From Channa striata (taxonomy: Eukaryota; Chordata; Actinopteri; Anabantiformes; Channidae), in contig CM065182.1 of the NCBI GenBank assembly GCA_033026295.1, positions 620,001-684,000 on the forward strand: a DNA stretch of 64,000 nucleotides, in the 5' to 3' direction. Positions 24,301 to 39,300 of the stretch are shown piece after piece. A program made the translations under genes and the position numbers. How positions within the stretch are numbered: the first letter of the stretch is position 1; the number at the start of each line of letters is the position of its first letter. The notes under the pieces were generated by a model, which searched no databases, was not told the DNA's origin, and worked only from the letters and a program-made list of their open reading frames with translations.

Positions 24301-27300
24301 TATCGACTTGGCACAGAAAGCTCTGATCTCAAAGTCGACTCCGCAGGCCTAAAAAAAGAGTAAGCAGAGAAAAAAGGTTTGTCCGACTCAAACGGCTGAT
24401 TTTGTGCTGAAACACTGAACAGACTCACACTTTATGTTCAGGTGTTGTTTTGTACTTTTCAGCACAAAAGCCCCGAGGATGTACTATTCAATTCTGCATC
24501 ATAAAGCTTTTTGAATCATCATTTTTTCCAAAAGCTGTGGGAATCTCGTTTCTGACCACGTCAGCCGTCTGTCAGGGAGTGAAGGATTTCATCGTGAACA
24601 TGCACTGTGGTCGTGCACATTATAGCGATTACATCAAGACAACGGACGCTAATTCTTTGTGAGGCCACTTGTAATTTGGGGGGAAAAAGTTGCTGAACAT
24701 CCGTCAGGACAAAGGCAAAGAAGAGCCATGCAAACAGAGTACGAGAACATTACTTGCTGTAATTTTCAGCCCAGTCAGAATCGTTATTTCTTCATGCTGC
24801 ATTATTTAGTCGAGCTAGTATTTTAAATATTAAAAAGGCGAACCCTGCTTTACTCAGTCTGTTTGTGTGCTGCCTTCCTGTTTTTATTGGCACTGGCCTT
24901 TTTTTTTAAACAACATATTACATAACAATGTCTCCCAGTGTTTGTGTGTGAGCATGTTGTTCACAGTCCCAACATATGAGCATTTACTCCAACTCCCATC
25001 GATACATATCCTGTATTCATTCCTCATAAACACTGGTTTCTACTCATAGGTTTCATGTTGGTCTGTGCAGCTCTGGATTCTAACTGCTGTGCAGCGTTTC
25101 TTAGATCCAACTCAACATCATTTGCTAAGTTTCAGTCATGGTTGTTAGTAGAACCCCCCACATCCCACAGGAGCCCACTGCAGTGTGAAACACAACTATA
25201 CTCACACTGATGTGGAGCACTTGGATATCGTCTAAAGACAAACGCACAAGCTCAAGCTCTGCTGTGTTGCATGTTCTCATATTTGCACATTATCGGTACA
25301 GACCATCTGTGTACATGTGGTTAGATACTTTCATCTAGTTTGTACATCGAAGTCACACAGAAGGGCTTAAGCTGAGTCTAATTTAATGAGTTCATACGCA
25401 GCTTTTTAAAAGTGTGAGTGACAGGATGAATCAACGCACATCATCTCGTGTGTCTTGTACTTCACAATGTATTTGACGATAGGGAAATAAGAATTCGTTT
25501 GAGAGTGAAGTTACCTTCCCAGTGTCCTCCGGGCCGGGCTGTAAAGTGACTGAACATGGGAGGTTCTGAGGAATCTGGAATGACAGAAGAGAATCCCAGC
25601 GTTCACACATCTGTATTTATGAGGTTATTCATTAGAGTCAACTTTCCACTGAAGCCCAAGAGGATTTTGATCCCCACTGAAGCTGGTGGACACCTGCAAA
25701 GGTTCTACTGTTCATGCATTAACAGGGAATCCTGCAGCTGGGAGGTCAAGCTGACAGCATCACAGTGTTAAATCATTCAGTGATAAGTATGATCCGCTTG
25801 GAGGACAAGTGTGTCACCGCACAGGGAAACCAGAGGAAAAACCTGTATCACGACACATTTTTGCTCAGTTGTATTAACTTCAAAGCTTTCTAAAAGTCCT
25901 CCGTTGTAGCCCAAAGAGTTCTTTGAGCTTAGCATCATTCCACAGAAATGCAATGCTTTTTAAATGGCTTTTAAAGATCTAACATCTATCTGCAAACAGG
26001 AAAAACAGATTAGATACACTACAACAAGATCAGGCAAGTACGACACGGTATTTGTGCAGTAGTTTAGTTACGCAGTACTGAAGTGAGGAAAAAGCACTAC
26101 ATGAGCATCACAATGCCATTTAAATGAGAAAGTGAATATTGTAAAGTGCTATCCTCAATGTACACTGAAGCAAATACTGGTCCACAGACGCTGGTGTCCC
26201 AGTCACAGCCCAGCACTCAAAGGATGGGAAAGAGTTTACATAGTATTTACTTGGAACATCAGCCCTCAAACCAGCTCATTTTATAGTGAAGCTTTTATTA
26301 ACACATCGCCATTATCAGCCACACTGAAAACCAAAAAGTTCCAGGAACTAGGAAGGCATAAATAAACTAAAAGTCCCACTGAAAAATTCCTGTTTGTGTT
26401 CCACAACAAGCCAACAACAACACACAGTCACAGTTGATACTGTGTTTGAATGGATGCAAACTTGACATGCAAAGGAAGGAGAGGACAGACTCTAAAGACT
26501 ATTTAATTTGGTCAATTACAGTGAGTTTTAACCGCAAACTAAGTTTGCCGCTAAACGCTGCAGCAAGATTACTGACTGGGATTGGTAAGAGAGATCATAT
26601 TTCACCTTCATTAGCTTCTCTCCATTGGCTTCCCATTAAATGTAGAATTTAAAACGCTTCTTCTTACCTCAAAGATCTCCTAGTACCAGATCATCCTGAT
26701 AGACCACTTCGGTCTCAGAATGCAGGTCTACTTGTGGTTCCCAGAATGGGAGGCAGAGCCTTTAGCTATCAAGCTCCTCTCCTGTCGAACCAGCTCCCAG
26801 TCCAGATTCAGGAAGCAGACACCCTCTGTACTTTTAAGACTAGGCTCAAAACCTTATAGTTAGTTCTAGTCCTGCTGCTGTAGGCTCAGACTGCTGGGGG
26901 ACCAACGCCTGATGCACTGAGACACTTTCCTCCTCTCAGCCCACATTTCTGTCTCCTCTGTCTGTCCCTGTCCTCAGGTGTCCCGGCTTTGGAGCTACTG
27001 GTCCTACCAACCTGCCCAATGTTTTCCACTCAGCCCAACCAGTCAAGGCAGATGTCCGCCCACCCTGAGCCTGGTTCTGCTGGAGGTTTCTACCGTTAAA
27101 GGGAGTTTTTCCTCTCCACTGTTGGCTATAGCTTCTCAAGGGGGATTTGTTGACTTTTCTCTAGATGTCTATATAGTCTGGACTTTATAACAATTTCATG
27201 GAAATGCAGAGATTCTAGAAAAGTTTCTGAAAACAAACAAGAAAATCTGTAGTGACTCACAGTGAAGTAGAAGGGGTGTGCATGCTGGCCGAGTTTCTTC

Positions 27301-30300
27301 AGTAGCCTCTCCTGCAGCCGGCTGTTTTGTTTCCGCTCCTCGGGCACCGGAGGGAAGGCCTGAGAGGAGGAGGAAGGCAGCTGGACTGTAAACTCAGGTG
27401 TGTGAACAGTGTCAAGATGCTGATGTTTTACTTACTGAAAAGCACTAATATAATATTGGTTAATAACATTTTTTCATTCTGTTAGTGAAGTCATCGCAGA
27501 TGGTCTTCACTTGTAGAAATTTTACAGGAACAGTTAAAAGGATAACGTAGCAGGCAAAGATAGAATTCAAGTACTTGAGTAAACGGACACAGTTACTGTT
27601 GATGTGTGTTGGACTATAACAAGGCTCCAACCTGGAAAGTGGAGATGTAAAGGTCCTTCCTGAATGACAGACCCAGAACGTCCAGGTCCTCACGGCCGTA
27701 ACGAAATGCACAGGTCAGTGTGACAAAAACTACAGAGAGGTAGAGAAAAATTTATATTCAGTCTGCAAGTCATGCTGTATTTTTTTCCTGTCATATTTCT
27801 TTTATTCACTTGTCTAACATTTTACTCTCCACATGGATCTCGTTTTAAGGTGTTTTGCTTCTCAATTTTGCTTTTAACATCTTAACCAGTTGTAAAGATC
27901 TCACTGTTTTCCACCAGCGATGTCATATTCAAATACTTTTGTTCCCATCTAGAGTTCTTTATTATTGGTCGGTTTGGAAAACTGCAGTCTGAAATCTAAC
28001 GCACTCAGGCTCGACTGTAGTTTGCATGAAACCGCACACGCCTTCACTTTGTCAGGACTCAGTCAGAGCTCAACACACAGATGGAATTCTTTAGTAGGAC
28101 TAACACTTTCCCGGAGAATCATCATGCTCCATGTACAGTGAAAATAATAATAATAGTAATAACTGTTGATGCAGCCATAGGTCAGACTGAAAAAATGCTT
28201 CGGAATATCTCGTGGACAATCTGAGAGAGAAGGAGGAGGCTGTCTTACCTTTCCTGTCCTTCAGATACTCTGGGTCGACGAGGATCACTCCATCTGTCAG
28301 CAGGAAGACAAGCCGCCATGTCATCACAAAACTACATCCACTAAGATCACTGCAATGTTTCTGCTGCGTTTTAAAGAGCTGATCGTTCAACCACAAAACT
28401 ACAGGCAGCTGCAAGGACAACTGCTGTACTGTGTGTTTAACAGAGCAAAAGTAATCATAGTAATAGTATTTCAGTATTTTAAATACTCTATTTTAATATG
28501 TGGAAACTTGAATCAGTTCACTTTGAGCTTACAGTTTGTGAACATCAGCAGAAATAAACAGAAAAAAGGGAAGCACACACTCAGTAATAGTTTGTCGGAG
28601 CAGCAGAAAAAATATGTGACAGTAAACACTTTACGTCATTGTGACAAGTAAATGCTCTTTTCTGGGCGTTGGTGTTTTCTGCGATTTGAAAACAACTTCA
28701 GTGACATTTCCAATTTCACAATTACTTTCAGAAATAATCAAATGAAAAATAAAATTAAGAAATGTTAATAAACAATGGTCCAGATGTGCTGACTCACCTA
28801 CTGGATCTACATGGTCCAGGTGATCCACAAAGTCCCGCTTTCCCAGGTAAACTGTGAGCTGAATAGACCAAACACAGATGTCCACAGATCAGTTTTCATT
28901 TTTAGTTCAAATTCAGACATACACAACAAAAAGTGCGATTATCAGACAAAAATGTCCATAAATATATTATTAATGGATCCTAAAGACAAACTGAAAATTA
29001 TTACAAAGGTATACAAAGCTTTAGTTTGGTTCGCTGTAGCAATTACTGCTGAAGGGTAAAAATTATTTTTGATTAAGCAATTAGTTAAGTTTTTATAATC
29101 ATTTTTTCATCTATAATCTCTTATTTTGTTCTTATGCTTTTGTGGGAGCCTATCATTTGTGATTTGCTGCCACTTAAATAATTATTATTACTGCAACATT
29201 ACTTGGAACATGTTCCACTCTGCGGCCGTAGCATGTGAAATGAAGAAAAATTTAGAATATAGTCTACAATAAAACTGATGACATTCAGGGAAAGATCTGC
29301 AGTGTTTAGTCAAAGCCATTTATTTGACAGATAGCTTAGTTCATACAGGACTGAGGGAGGGACAAGTGCTAACCCCACAATGTGGAAATCTAAGTAAAAG
29401 TCCCTTTAATAAACATAACAACAATAAATAATGTAAGTTTTACTTGTGATACTGAAGCATGGCTGTAACAGACTATTCTCAGTCAGTTTTTTTTGAGGAA
29501 AGGTTCAGAAATTCTGGATCAGATTTGGAACAGATTGGTCAAGTGCTTCCCACGTGGGTCTGGCAATAATCCCTAATAATTTTTAAATTGACGGATAGTG
29601 ACAGACAGCAGAGGGACGGCACAGATCAACTCATCAGCAATAGAAGCTGTTGCAACAATTAGACAATCAGCTGCTTTTGAGAACAAAAACAAAATTTATG
29701 TCACAGGAGAGAAAATATAAATGAATTGTTTGAAGTCTTTTGACAAACTACGTTCACTGGTCACCGTTCTCATTATTCAAATTCTATTTCTAATCGTTAC
29801 TGCTGCACCAGAGGGAAGTTGTTTTTAGAATGAATGAACTTACCTTGCAGTTGGGGCTCGACTTCTTAAAAACTCTGAGAGATTGAGAAAGAGGAAGCAG
29901 CGGGAAGAAAGTGAGAGAAACACTTGTTAGTCTTTGGCAGTTTTTTTGGATTCACTTGCATGAATAACATCAGCCCAATAAACACATAAACAGTGAACAT
30001 GTTTCAAACTTGTGATATCTGAAAAGTGAAAATTTTCCTTTCTCACCAAAATTATCTGAGGAAATATCTCAGTTTCTAACAAGGCTGCTGTTCATTTCGA
30101 CACAGCAGGAAACTCAGGAGGGAAGTGGTTTGAGAGTCAAAATGACAAAGGTTATTATGGGATGTCACTGCGTGGCTTTTCTGGCGGCAGATGGAGGGTT
30201 TCTGCCTGAAAAGACCCAACGCTGCTTATAGCTTCAGGGTGGTTGGCCTTAATAATCAGCCACAAGTTCACAGGAAACGGATCTTTTTAAAACACGACAC

Positions 30301-33300
30301 AAATAAATGTGTAACACACAAATGACATCTCAATAAATGAGGGTCAATAAATGTTCCACTAAACCTGACAACGCCAGCTGCTCTCAGGTTCCTGTACATT
30401 TTTTCAATGATGCACCTGCGACGTGAGTTCAGGCTTTATATCCATTTATAAGTGCCGTCAAATCCCCTGCATGTTCAGCTCATTCATTTAGATGCACAGA
30501 AAAACAAGGTAACTTCTCTAAATGTACAAGCAGTCACTACATTTACTCATAATGCAAATATCAAATAATCAAATCCTGCGGCTCCAATTCAAAGATGAGG
30601 TCGAGAGGTTGTTAGATGGTTGGTAATCAGATTACTCCTTGTTCATTCTTAGCTACAGTGACAGATGTTGGTTTTGGACTTATTCTAATTTGCCAGGTCT
30701 GTCACACAATGCTCGTCTTCACACCTCAAAGTGTTTGAAGTACACAAATAATTGCAGCCACTTCCTTTGGAGTTTAGATCAGTTTTACCAAAACTGAACT
30801 CCCACCAGTGTCTTCTGCACACTGGTAGACAGACTACACACCCTCTGACCACACCCCGACAGACGTGCCACTTACACAGACCTTCGTTTGCATCAGTGCC
30901 AACAACCGTCCTTCAGACGGCGTTGTGTTTGAACGTCTGAAGGGGGACATTTGCCTGCACACAAGACCAAACGCATGCAAGCGCCAATATGGCTGCCAAC
31001 TGGGTGAATAAAACATGCAATTTCAATTCATCCCCCTCTGTGAAATTCAAGCAGTTAATGGTTAATCAGAACGACCCAGGCAGATGAATTAATCAACAAC
31101 ACAATCAGTTCGTGGTGTTTAATGTCTGGATCGTGTTCACTCACCACAACACGGCGGAGGAAAAACCTGAGCACGCTAACGCTGACCAGCAAATCTTCCG
31201 GTCATACTTATGGCAGCAGCTTTAGCACAGAAGACAGAAGATCAGTAGGTGATTGTTATTTTTAAACTTTACCCAAGGTCAGCGTCATTATTGATTTTCT
31301 TTCTGGAAATTATTCCATATTATTATATGGAATTATTTGGCCGTGCACCTATAAAAGGGCACATGGCCTCAGACTGCCCTCGTGTGCAGGCCCAGAGCTG
31401 AGTCCAGGACTGGGTCTCTCCGTGTTTGTTTGGTTGTTGTTTTCTGGTCACTTCCTGTTTGTGTGTTTTGCCATCAGTTGGAGGAAGTGAACATTTCACA
31501 CAAACAGCGGTTTCCTCTCCTTATGTCTCAGGTTTGAAGCCGAAGCTGTTGAGGACAAACCTCAAACGTCTGAGTTCTGTCAGCACAAAGTGACACAGAG
31601 CTGGAAACAGCAGCATGGTAGGTGTTTACAGCAGAGCAGCAGCTCCTGCTTCCTGTCAGAGCCGCTGATCCTCTCCACACACCAGTTCTATTTCGATCAC
31701 TTCAAAGCCCAAATTAAAATGGATCTGCGGGTTTTTGGTTCGGCTCCAGGTTTGGTGATGGAGATTTGTTTATTGCAGAAGTTCCGGGGTCATAAAGGTC
31801 AACAGAAAATATGTTCACTGTGTCTCCCACACGGAAAGCTCTCGTGTGTCAGCTTAGATGCCTGAGTTCTCATTCACCGAAGCTTATGGTCTGATGACCC
31901 TCGGCTGGATTTGATCTACTAATCAGAGGCTTGTTCCAGTAAATCAACCTGCAGCCATTGCTCACCTGTTCGAAATGTGGCTGTGCCTCACGTTTCCAGC
32001 AGAGCTTTGCTGACTAAGGGCGTTTTCAAACCTACAGTCTGTCCAAAGATCAGGATCAGGCACAGCATCAAAGAGATCAGTCCGCCAAACTTCATCACTG
32101 CTGCAGAGTTTACTGACGACAGAAGACTCTGGGCTTCAAAAGAAGTTGGTGTGTGCAGGAAGGACATGAAGACCCACTTCTTGCATTGTGGCTATTAGAG
32201 GATTGTCACCAACATGTTCCTCTACATGTCATCGAGCTCATTTCTGGGAGGCTGTTCCTTATTGCTCAGTTGTTGAGACAAATTAATGTTTGGTTGCAAA
32301 CCAAAACTGTAAACGAGGTTATTTCTTGTGCGCCTAAGATGCTTAAAAGTTGGCATCTTCATCTACTGAAGCTCAACGTGACCCCTTCAAATATGTTGTT
32401 CGTTATTAGAACCTGATTTTTTTCCCTGTCATTTAGCGGTACAAATAAAACCCCGACATATTTTTTGTTAAACAAATTCCTCAAAAGACATGATGCTATC
32501 ATTGTTAAAGCTGTCTTCCTATCCTTTTATTTACAGAACTCCTTCAAATGTAATTATGCCTCTAAATTTCAAACCATGTTTGGAGTAAACACTTTAATGC
32601 ACAGATTATTTTCTTGGTTAGTCTTGGCTGGAGCTCGACAATTAACTCAGCGTGATTGAGCTGGAACAGACAGACCATTCGACTTCTGCTCGAAAAGACA
32701 ATTAAGTATTTGCTGAGAACAGTTACGTTTGTGTACTGCTGGAATCACTTCATCCTCTGAGATCCTCTGAGTTTGAAGCAGCGACTGGTCCTCACTGAAA
32801 CACAACACTGGTCAGTTCTTTACCACCAACTTCATGAGCATCAGACGTGTGTGTGTGTGCACAAACAGCAGCACAGCTTCCTTCACATCCACATTTCCCT
32901 GCTAACATCAGCACCACGTGAGGTGGAGCTGGCCGCTGTGGGAACAGGCGAGACAAGAAAACAGTCGGCTGCCTCCACAATGTCGGTGAGCACGGAGCTG
33001 ATCCACCTGCAGCAGGTGAGAGTCCACGGGGACCAGGGAGCTCTGGTGTCCCTGAGGCAGCAACTACCTGAACAGGGAGTGAAGAGCTACATGTCCAGGC
33101 AAGAACCGACTGTTTTGTACCTGATGGAATCGTTTTAACTGCTTCGTCTCCAGATGTTCAGTTCTTCTCCAGGTTACTCCAGGTTAATAACATTAGGTTA
33201 AAGAGAAGCTGCCAAATGTGATGCCACACCTCCAGTTTCTCACACACACTTAGAAAACAACTGTAACTGGTTAAGAATAAGTAGCAAAACTATTAAAACT

Positions 33301-36300
33301 ATAGCTTTGCTACACCATCTGCAGCGAGCATGAATCCACCTTTAGTCCAGAACCACTGGAATAAGAACTGTGCACCTGGAAATATTTACTTGATGTACTT
33401 TCACATTTTTAAAACGAGGCCCTTACATATTTCAGAGTGAACAAACAGAGGAGGAGACGGACGACAGGATGTTTACATAATTTACCTACAACCAAGATTC
33501 AAAGCTAGGACAAAAAGTTGGCAGATATCTCAGAACAGGATCCAGAACTGTGTTTATATGCTGCTGAAATATATTTGTAAATCAAAATAATGATCAGATA
33601 ATGAGCTACGTATGATATATGAAGCAAATGTGTGGGACAGTCAGCTTTACTGTGGGGGAGATTATGACTGCGCTGAATGTGTCTTAACTGACAACTTAGT
33701 ATTTTTTATTCCGGCTCTCTGAATCCTGCTGCTTAGTTCTGGCTGTACTGGTAAAATCCGGGCACTGGGACAATGGTGCTGGTTGTGCTGGGCCCAAGCC
33801 TGGGGTCAAACTCATGTCATTCTGCAGTGATCAGGGCCTGTGGGCTTTCACGGCTACTTTGGTGTGTTTGAGTGTGTGTAAATTAATTGTTTAAATTAAC
33901 AGCCATGTTCATATAATATAAACAAACAACAACCAATTTTCACCGTTGAGAAGCTGAAAAACAAAATGATTATAAAAACCTGCAGATTTATTTTCTGTCC
34001 ATCACTAAAAGAATCAACACAGCTGCACAAACTTTTGCAGACATTAAAGGCATTTTTTTTAAACCATAAAAGACAAAATGTCACTGGCTAGTTCTAACTG
34101 AAACTCCGTGTATGAGAATGAATCCTTAATAATATGAGTGATGGGGTAAAATCATTTTTCAACGTCATGATCTGTTTCTGTTGAGGCTTATTTCAGAGAA
34201 ATGAGCGGCGCTGAACGTGTGTAATGAACTGTCATTAGAAAATCTTTGCTCATACATGGTTTACGAAGTGTCTTTGGCCAAATATAGAAGTACAGCAGGC
34301 ATTCCTCTGAGTTACCGAGGAAAACAGCTTAAACCCTTTTGAAGCAGATGCTGGACGGACTTTGAGGAGTTCCATTTGCTCTGTGCGATGATGACGACCG
34401 TGAAAACAACCAGCCTATAACATCAATAACAAATATTAGAAATCACAAAGCCTCGTGGCAGATCAAAGCAGCAGAAAACAGAAAAAAAAAATCTGCTCTT
34501 ATAGCAGATTCGGAGCCGAGAGTCGGAGCGGCATGTTCCATGCTGATTCCAGCTGGAGCACAGCTACTTATTAGCCAAACGTCACACTGCAATCCTAATT
34601 TCAAAAGCCTGAATTGAAGACAACATGACTTCCTCATGTCTGCCGGACTTGTTCCTCCCTGCACTTCCTCTGTGGCTCTTACCCCACTCCGTTTGTTGCA
34701 GAGCTGCCGACGAACACGCCCATCAACATGCCCGCTGCCTTTAAGCGGCCTCACCGTCACTTTAAGTTTCACTCCAGGCTCACAGTCGAGCTACAGGCAA
34801 ATTCCACTTCCTTGTGACGTGATTCTTATTTTGGTAGGTTAACTCATCCTTTCTGATCACAAAACTCACCAGCTTTGCTTTAAGGAAAATCTACTGTCAC
34901 TATATCTGCAATTTATCAAGAAAATTGGTAAGAAGAGGAATTATTTTCTCAAAATCATAGTTTAGTTGGACCTCACCAGGAACACTGACCAAGAGTACGA
35001 ATATAAGATGAAACACAATTCAATGCAAATTATGTATAGAAACCACACTGGGACATGAAGGTAATTCATCTGCAGCGGCACCAATTACTTCCTTACTTCA
35101 TTAACCTGCACGATGTACAGCTCTGTCATCGCCATGTGTTGCAATAGCCACACTGCAGGATGTTCGACGTCAAGTACCAAATTAACTCAAGCACATTCTG
35201 CATCAACTTTTGCTTCATACCAAAGAAATCAGGTAGTTTTCAGGTTTCATAACTCATCTACAGGGAAGTCCCTTATTCTATCATTTCCTGCAGTTCAAGG
35301 ATTCTCAGACAAATGAGCAGCCCACCAAACACAATTCGATTATCAAACACAACATCTGGCCCCACTAATCATCAACTACAGCCCGAAATGGAGGAAAAAA
35401 CAACAACAGTTTTGGTGAAAAACAGAAAAGCCGAGTTTGAGAAAAGGTGTCAACCAGAACCACACACCCTGTCAACAGGGTCGCAGAGTGAGTCACGCTG
35501 CGTTTTAAAGTAGCAAAACCACTCGTGAAGACTGGTCACAGCGCTCACCGGCTGATGTGGCAGCGGCAGACAGCGAAAATGGGAAATTCTTCCAGTGAAC
35601 ACGAACATTAGTGCAAAGAGTTGTTGAAGGCCTCACTTGCATTGTTAATGAATAAACAACAATAAAACCTAATCTTTTATTGGAGCAGCTTTAGGTTTCT
35701 GCAGTGGGAAACAGCTGTGACATAAATTAAGCACATGTGAAGACAGACATACACCATATATATATGTGTGTGAAAAAGGATGCGTATGCACAAAAACCAC
35801 TTCACACAAAATGGTGTTCCTAAAATACTAGTGAGTGTGTCACCACACCCAGACCTCAGACCAGCACAGTTTACCAGAGGTGCACAAGACGTGTTGCCGC
35901 TATTCTTCAGGTGTCGAGAAATGTCAAATCATTTGAGCCATTATTTAATCATCTTACAAGAAATGTTAGTACAAAGTATTCATTAAATTGACAGGTTTAT
36001 TACCAAGTCATTAAAATTCATTTCTGTAGATGAACAACAATGTCACCGAGCTGCTCTACTTTAACAAATATCTATTTTAATCACTAGTGAATTCTTTTGG
36101 TGTCTTTAAAAACAGGAACAGAGATTGTCATGTGCATCAGTTTTTAAAGGCACCACTGGACGTCACCCTAAACACTGCAGGGTGGGGTCAGACCTTCCAC
36201 GCCATCACTACATCCAAACGTGAATGAAGGTCTCCGTCTGAACACACGTCTGTTATGCCCCTTTGCTGTTGAAATTAAGACATGGCCTTAGCCATAAATC

Positions 36301-39300
36301 TACAACTATAACACAGGATTCCCTGCATTTCGCCCCCAGTGCCTCACAATACAGTTGTGTAAGGGCGACACGTTCTCCGTTGACACGCAGCAGGTCGCTG
36401 TGCTGCAAATGCGTATCACTATCTTTAGCTGATCTGTCACCGGGTTTGAAGTCACTGTTCTAGACGAGAAACGTTCCACAATGGTTCATGTGGACCAGAG
36501 GGCAGATATCAGCTTGTCCGCATGACGCTTGTGTTGCTCATTTCCTTTCCTCCCAGTATCCCGCCTGTTTCCGAAGAGGAAGGGAATGAGGGTAAAACAC
36601 GGGAGAGACACAGGAAAGTTAGGACAGATGTGTGGAGCTGGGACAGCTGTTGTGAATGTCATCAAAATTAGCTGGACATTTAAAGAAGCAACAGCTGCTC
36701 AAAAACTGCATTTTAATGTGTGTCCACCGCTTTGTCTCTATTGTACAACAAACACACAGAATGTGCATTGACACAGCGCTGAGTCAGCACCTTAGACCCA
36801 GAGTCATCGTTTTATTAGATGAAAACAGAGCCATAGAACCTGTACTCTCTGTACAGGTGTACTGCTGAACGTGCAGGTACACAGAAAAAGTCATGAAATA
36901 GACAACATGTTGAAAGTTCTTCCAATGTCTTGTTTGGTGTCATGAACATTAACTTATTATATCATCACAGATCAGCTCTATCCGGCCACATGCAAAAGTT
37001 CTGTGTTTCTAAATGCCATAATTTGCTGCGCATCTTTTGCAAGGATTATGTTATTTTTATTTATTTTAATCTGTCCGTTGGTCAGAAACCATACAACAAG
37101 ATCAGTTCTCTGGCTCAAATAACCTGTTAAAAAGATGCCTCGATTGCAGCCCCATCTATTAAAGTCAGCAGCTCATCTCCACCTGTGTCAGCTGCTTGGG
37201 TCAAAAAAAAGAAATGGGAGAGAACCAAAACAACAGTTGTGGGCTGTAAAACCACAACAATGGACTAAAAAGCAGCACGTTTGGGTGATAACGGTCTCTG
37301 CGCACGTCACTGAAACCTTTCACACCTATTCAGTCAGCGCAGAAAATGACAATGTTACGATAGCGACGATTAACTCAAGAGACACTGTGAGAATTTGCAA
37401 GAGGGAGAAAACACAAAAACCCTGCAACACGCAGAATGTGAGAGTGTGAGGAGATCCGGCATTCTAGGATTTTAGCATTCCAAAACCCGGGAGGGATTGA
37501 TTCGCATTTGAAACAATCATTACACAGTTGTATGTCCTTACACTAAAATGGCAGAATACTCTGCACGTCCCCCTTTTGCATTTGTTAACTTCCTCCAACC
37601 TCTTCCCTCGGACAAGCATCTGTATACTTTCAGGTGTGGTTTCAGAAAAATTGTGGCATAATTATAGCAAGTCTACCAGCTGTCTACAGTCTTCGTCAAA
37701 TCGAGCTACAGGTTTAACTTTTATAAGCTTTGGGTGTGGAAATGGGAGGGCTGCAATCAATTTTTATAAAACCAGTCCACTTGACTCAGAGCCCCAGTGT
37801 CTGACGCAGACCAACACCCCCAAAAACATCAGCCAGTCTCCGCCGTGTTTGACGGGAGGGACGGTGTCCTGCTCCTCATAGACAGTTTCCTGAATCAGGA
37901 CCAGTCAACTTTGGTCTCACCAAACCACATCATCGTGTTCCTAAACTCACTGTCTTAAAGAAGTAAGCCATGACTTTCTGTGAGCTTTTCTCCCAAACAA
38001 GCCCGATTTGTGCAGACTACGCTCGGCTGTGAAAACGTGGACGTTTATTCCACATGACACTACGGACTTTGTCGAGTGCCCGGGACTTTGTTTTGGATTG
38101 TTGTGCGAGTTCTCTGCACATTTTTTTTTTTTTTGCGGTGTTCCACTTCTTGGAAGAGTCAGTGTGACCACATTTCTTCTATTTCTGGATTACAGTCTTC
38201 ACAGTTGGTACTAGTATCTCTAAAACCTTTGAGATATTTTCATATCCCCTTTACATTTTCACATTTAGCTCTTCTGAAAGCTTGTTTCCTGATGCCATTC
38301 TTTTTTGCTTCTCTCAGCAAACTGCTAGAAAGTGCCCCTGGAGATTTCCCCACTTGTAAATTTAGAATGCAAACACAATCCCACACGTCAAGCATTAGGT
38401 GTGAGTCCTTTTTATACGTTAAAATGCATTTCCATAGGTTTTGATCTGTTGTTATTTACGTCACGTCTGATGACGAAGGAACATTTGTATGTGAACCAAA
38501 CGTGATATTGAGGAAAAGCTCGTTTTGGCATTTCAGTGAGAGGAGATGCAAAGTTTTTTCACTCAGCTCCAGGCCTGTCCTGCAGAATGTAGCCTCAGTA
38601 AATGACATGTATTTCCTGCAGCTCTCTGACAAACACCTGCCCGATCATAAAACCTGAGGATGCATTCGGCACAATTATGATTCCTTTACTGGCAAAGCAG
38701 TGGCGTGTTGTGAAAACGGAGCAGCCGGTTCGCACAGACTCCATCCGCCCTGGACTCCGGGGGCGGACTGCGCGGTCACAGCGGCAGGGAGTAAACACAC
38801 AAAACGTGCCACCGTCAAACCGGTTTGGACTCCGCGGTTCGGCGGTGACGGAGGCTCCAGGGGGACGCGTGCACGTCCACAGCTGATTAGCCCGAGCCTG
38901 CGGTAAACACAGAGCCGAGGTTCGACCGTGGAAAACGGCTCGGTTTGAATCCACCCTAGTCCCGAGCCACGGCTCGCTCACACGCCGTGACCCGTCAATC
39001 GGCCCCCGCATTGTACCGGGCGGCGCTGTGCTCCAACACAAGCCCGACTTTCACTGTACATTTCCACGGGGGGATGTCGCCCACTACGGCGGTACTCTGC
39101 TGTAAACAGGCACCGCGGGGATCCCGTCCACAACACCGCATTCGGTTTTAGGACTGACCCACCGGATCCGCATGCTGCCGGGCTTTTGGTGTCGAATGTG
39201 AGCAGATCTCCGAGCGGAGGCTGTGGCCAGACGCGGCTAGCTAACCCCACCCTGCTGAGCTACGTTCGCCTCCCGCGGATCGCTTCGCCTTCTCGACGGT

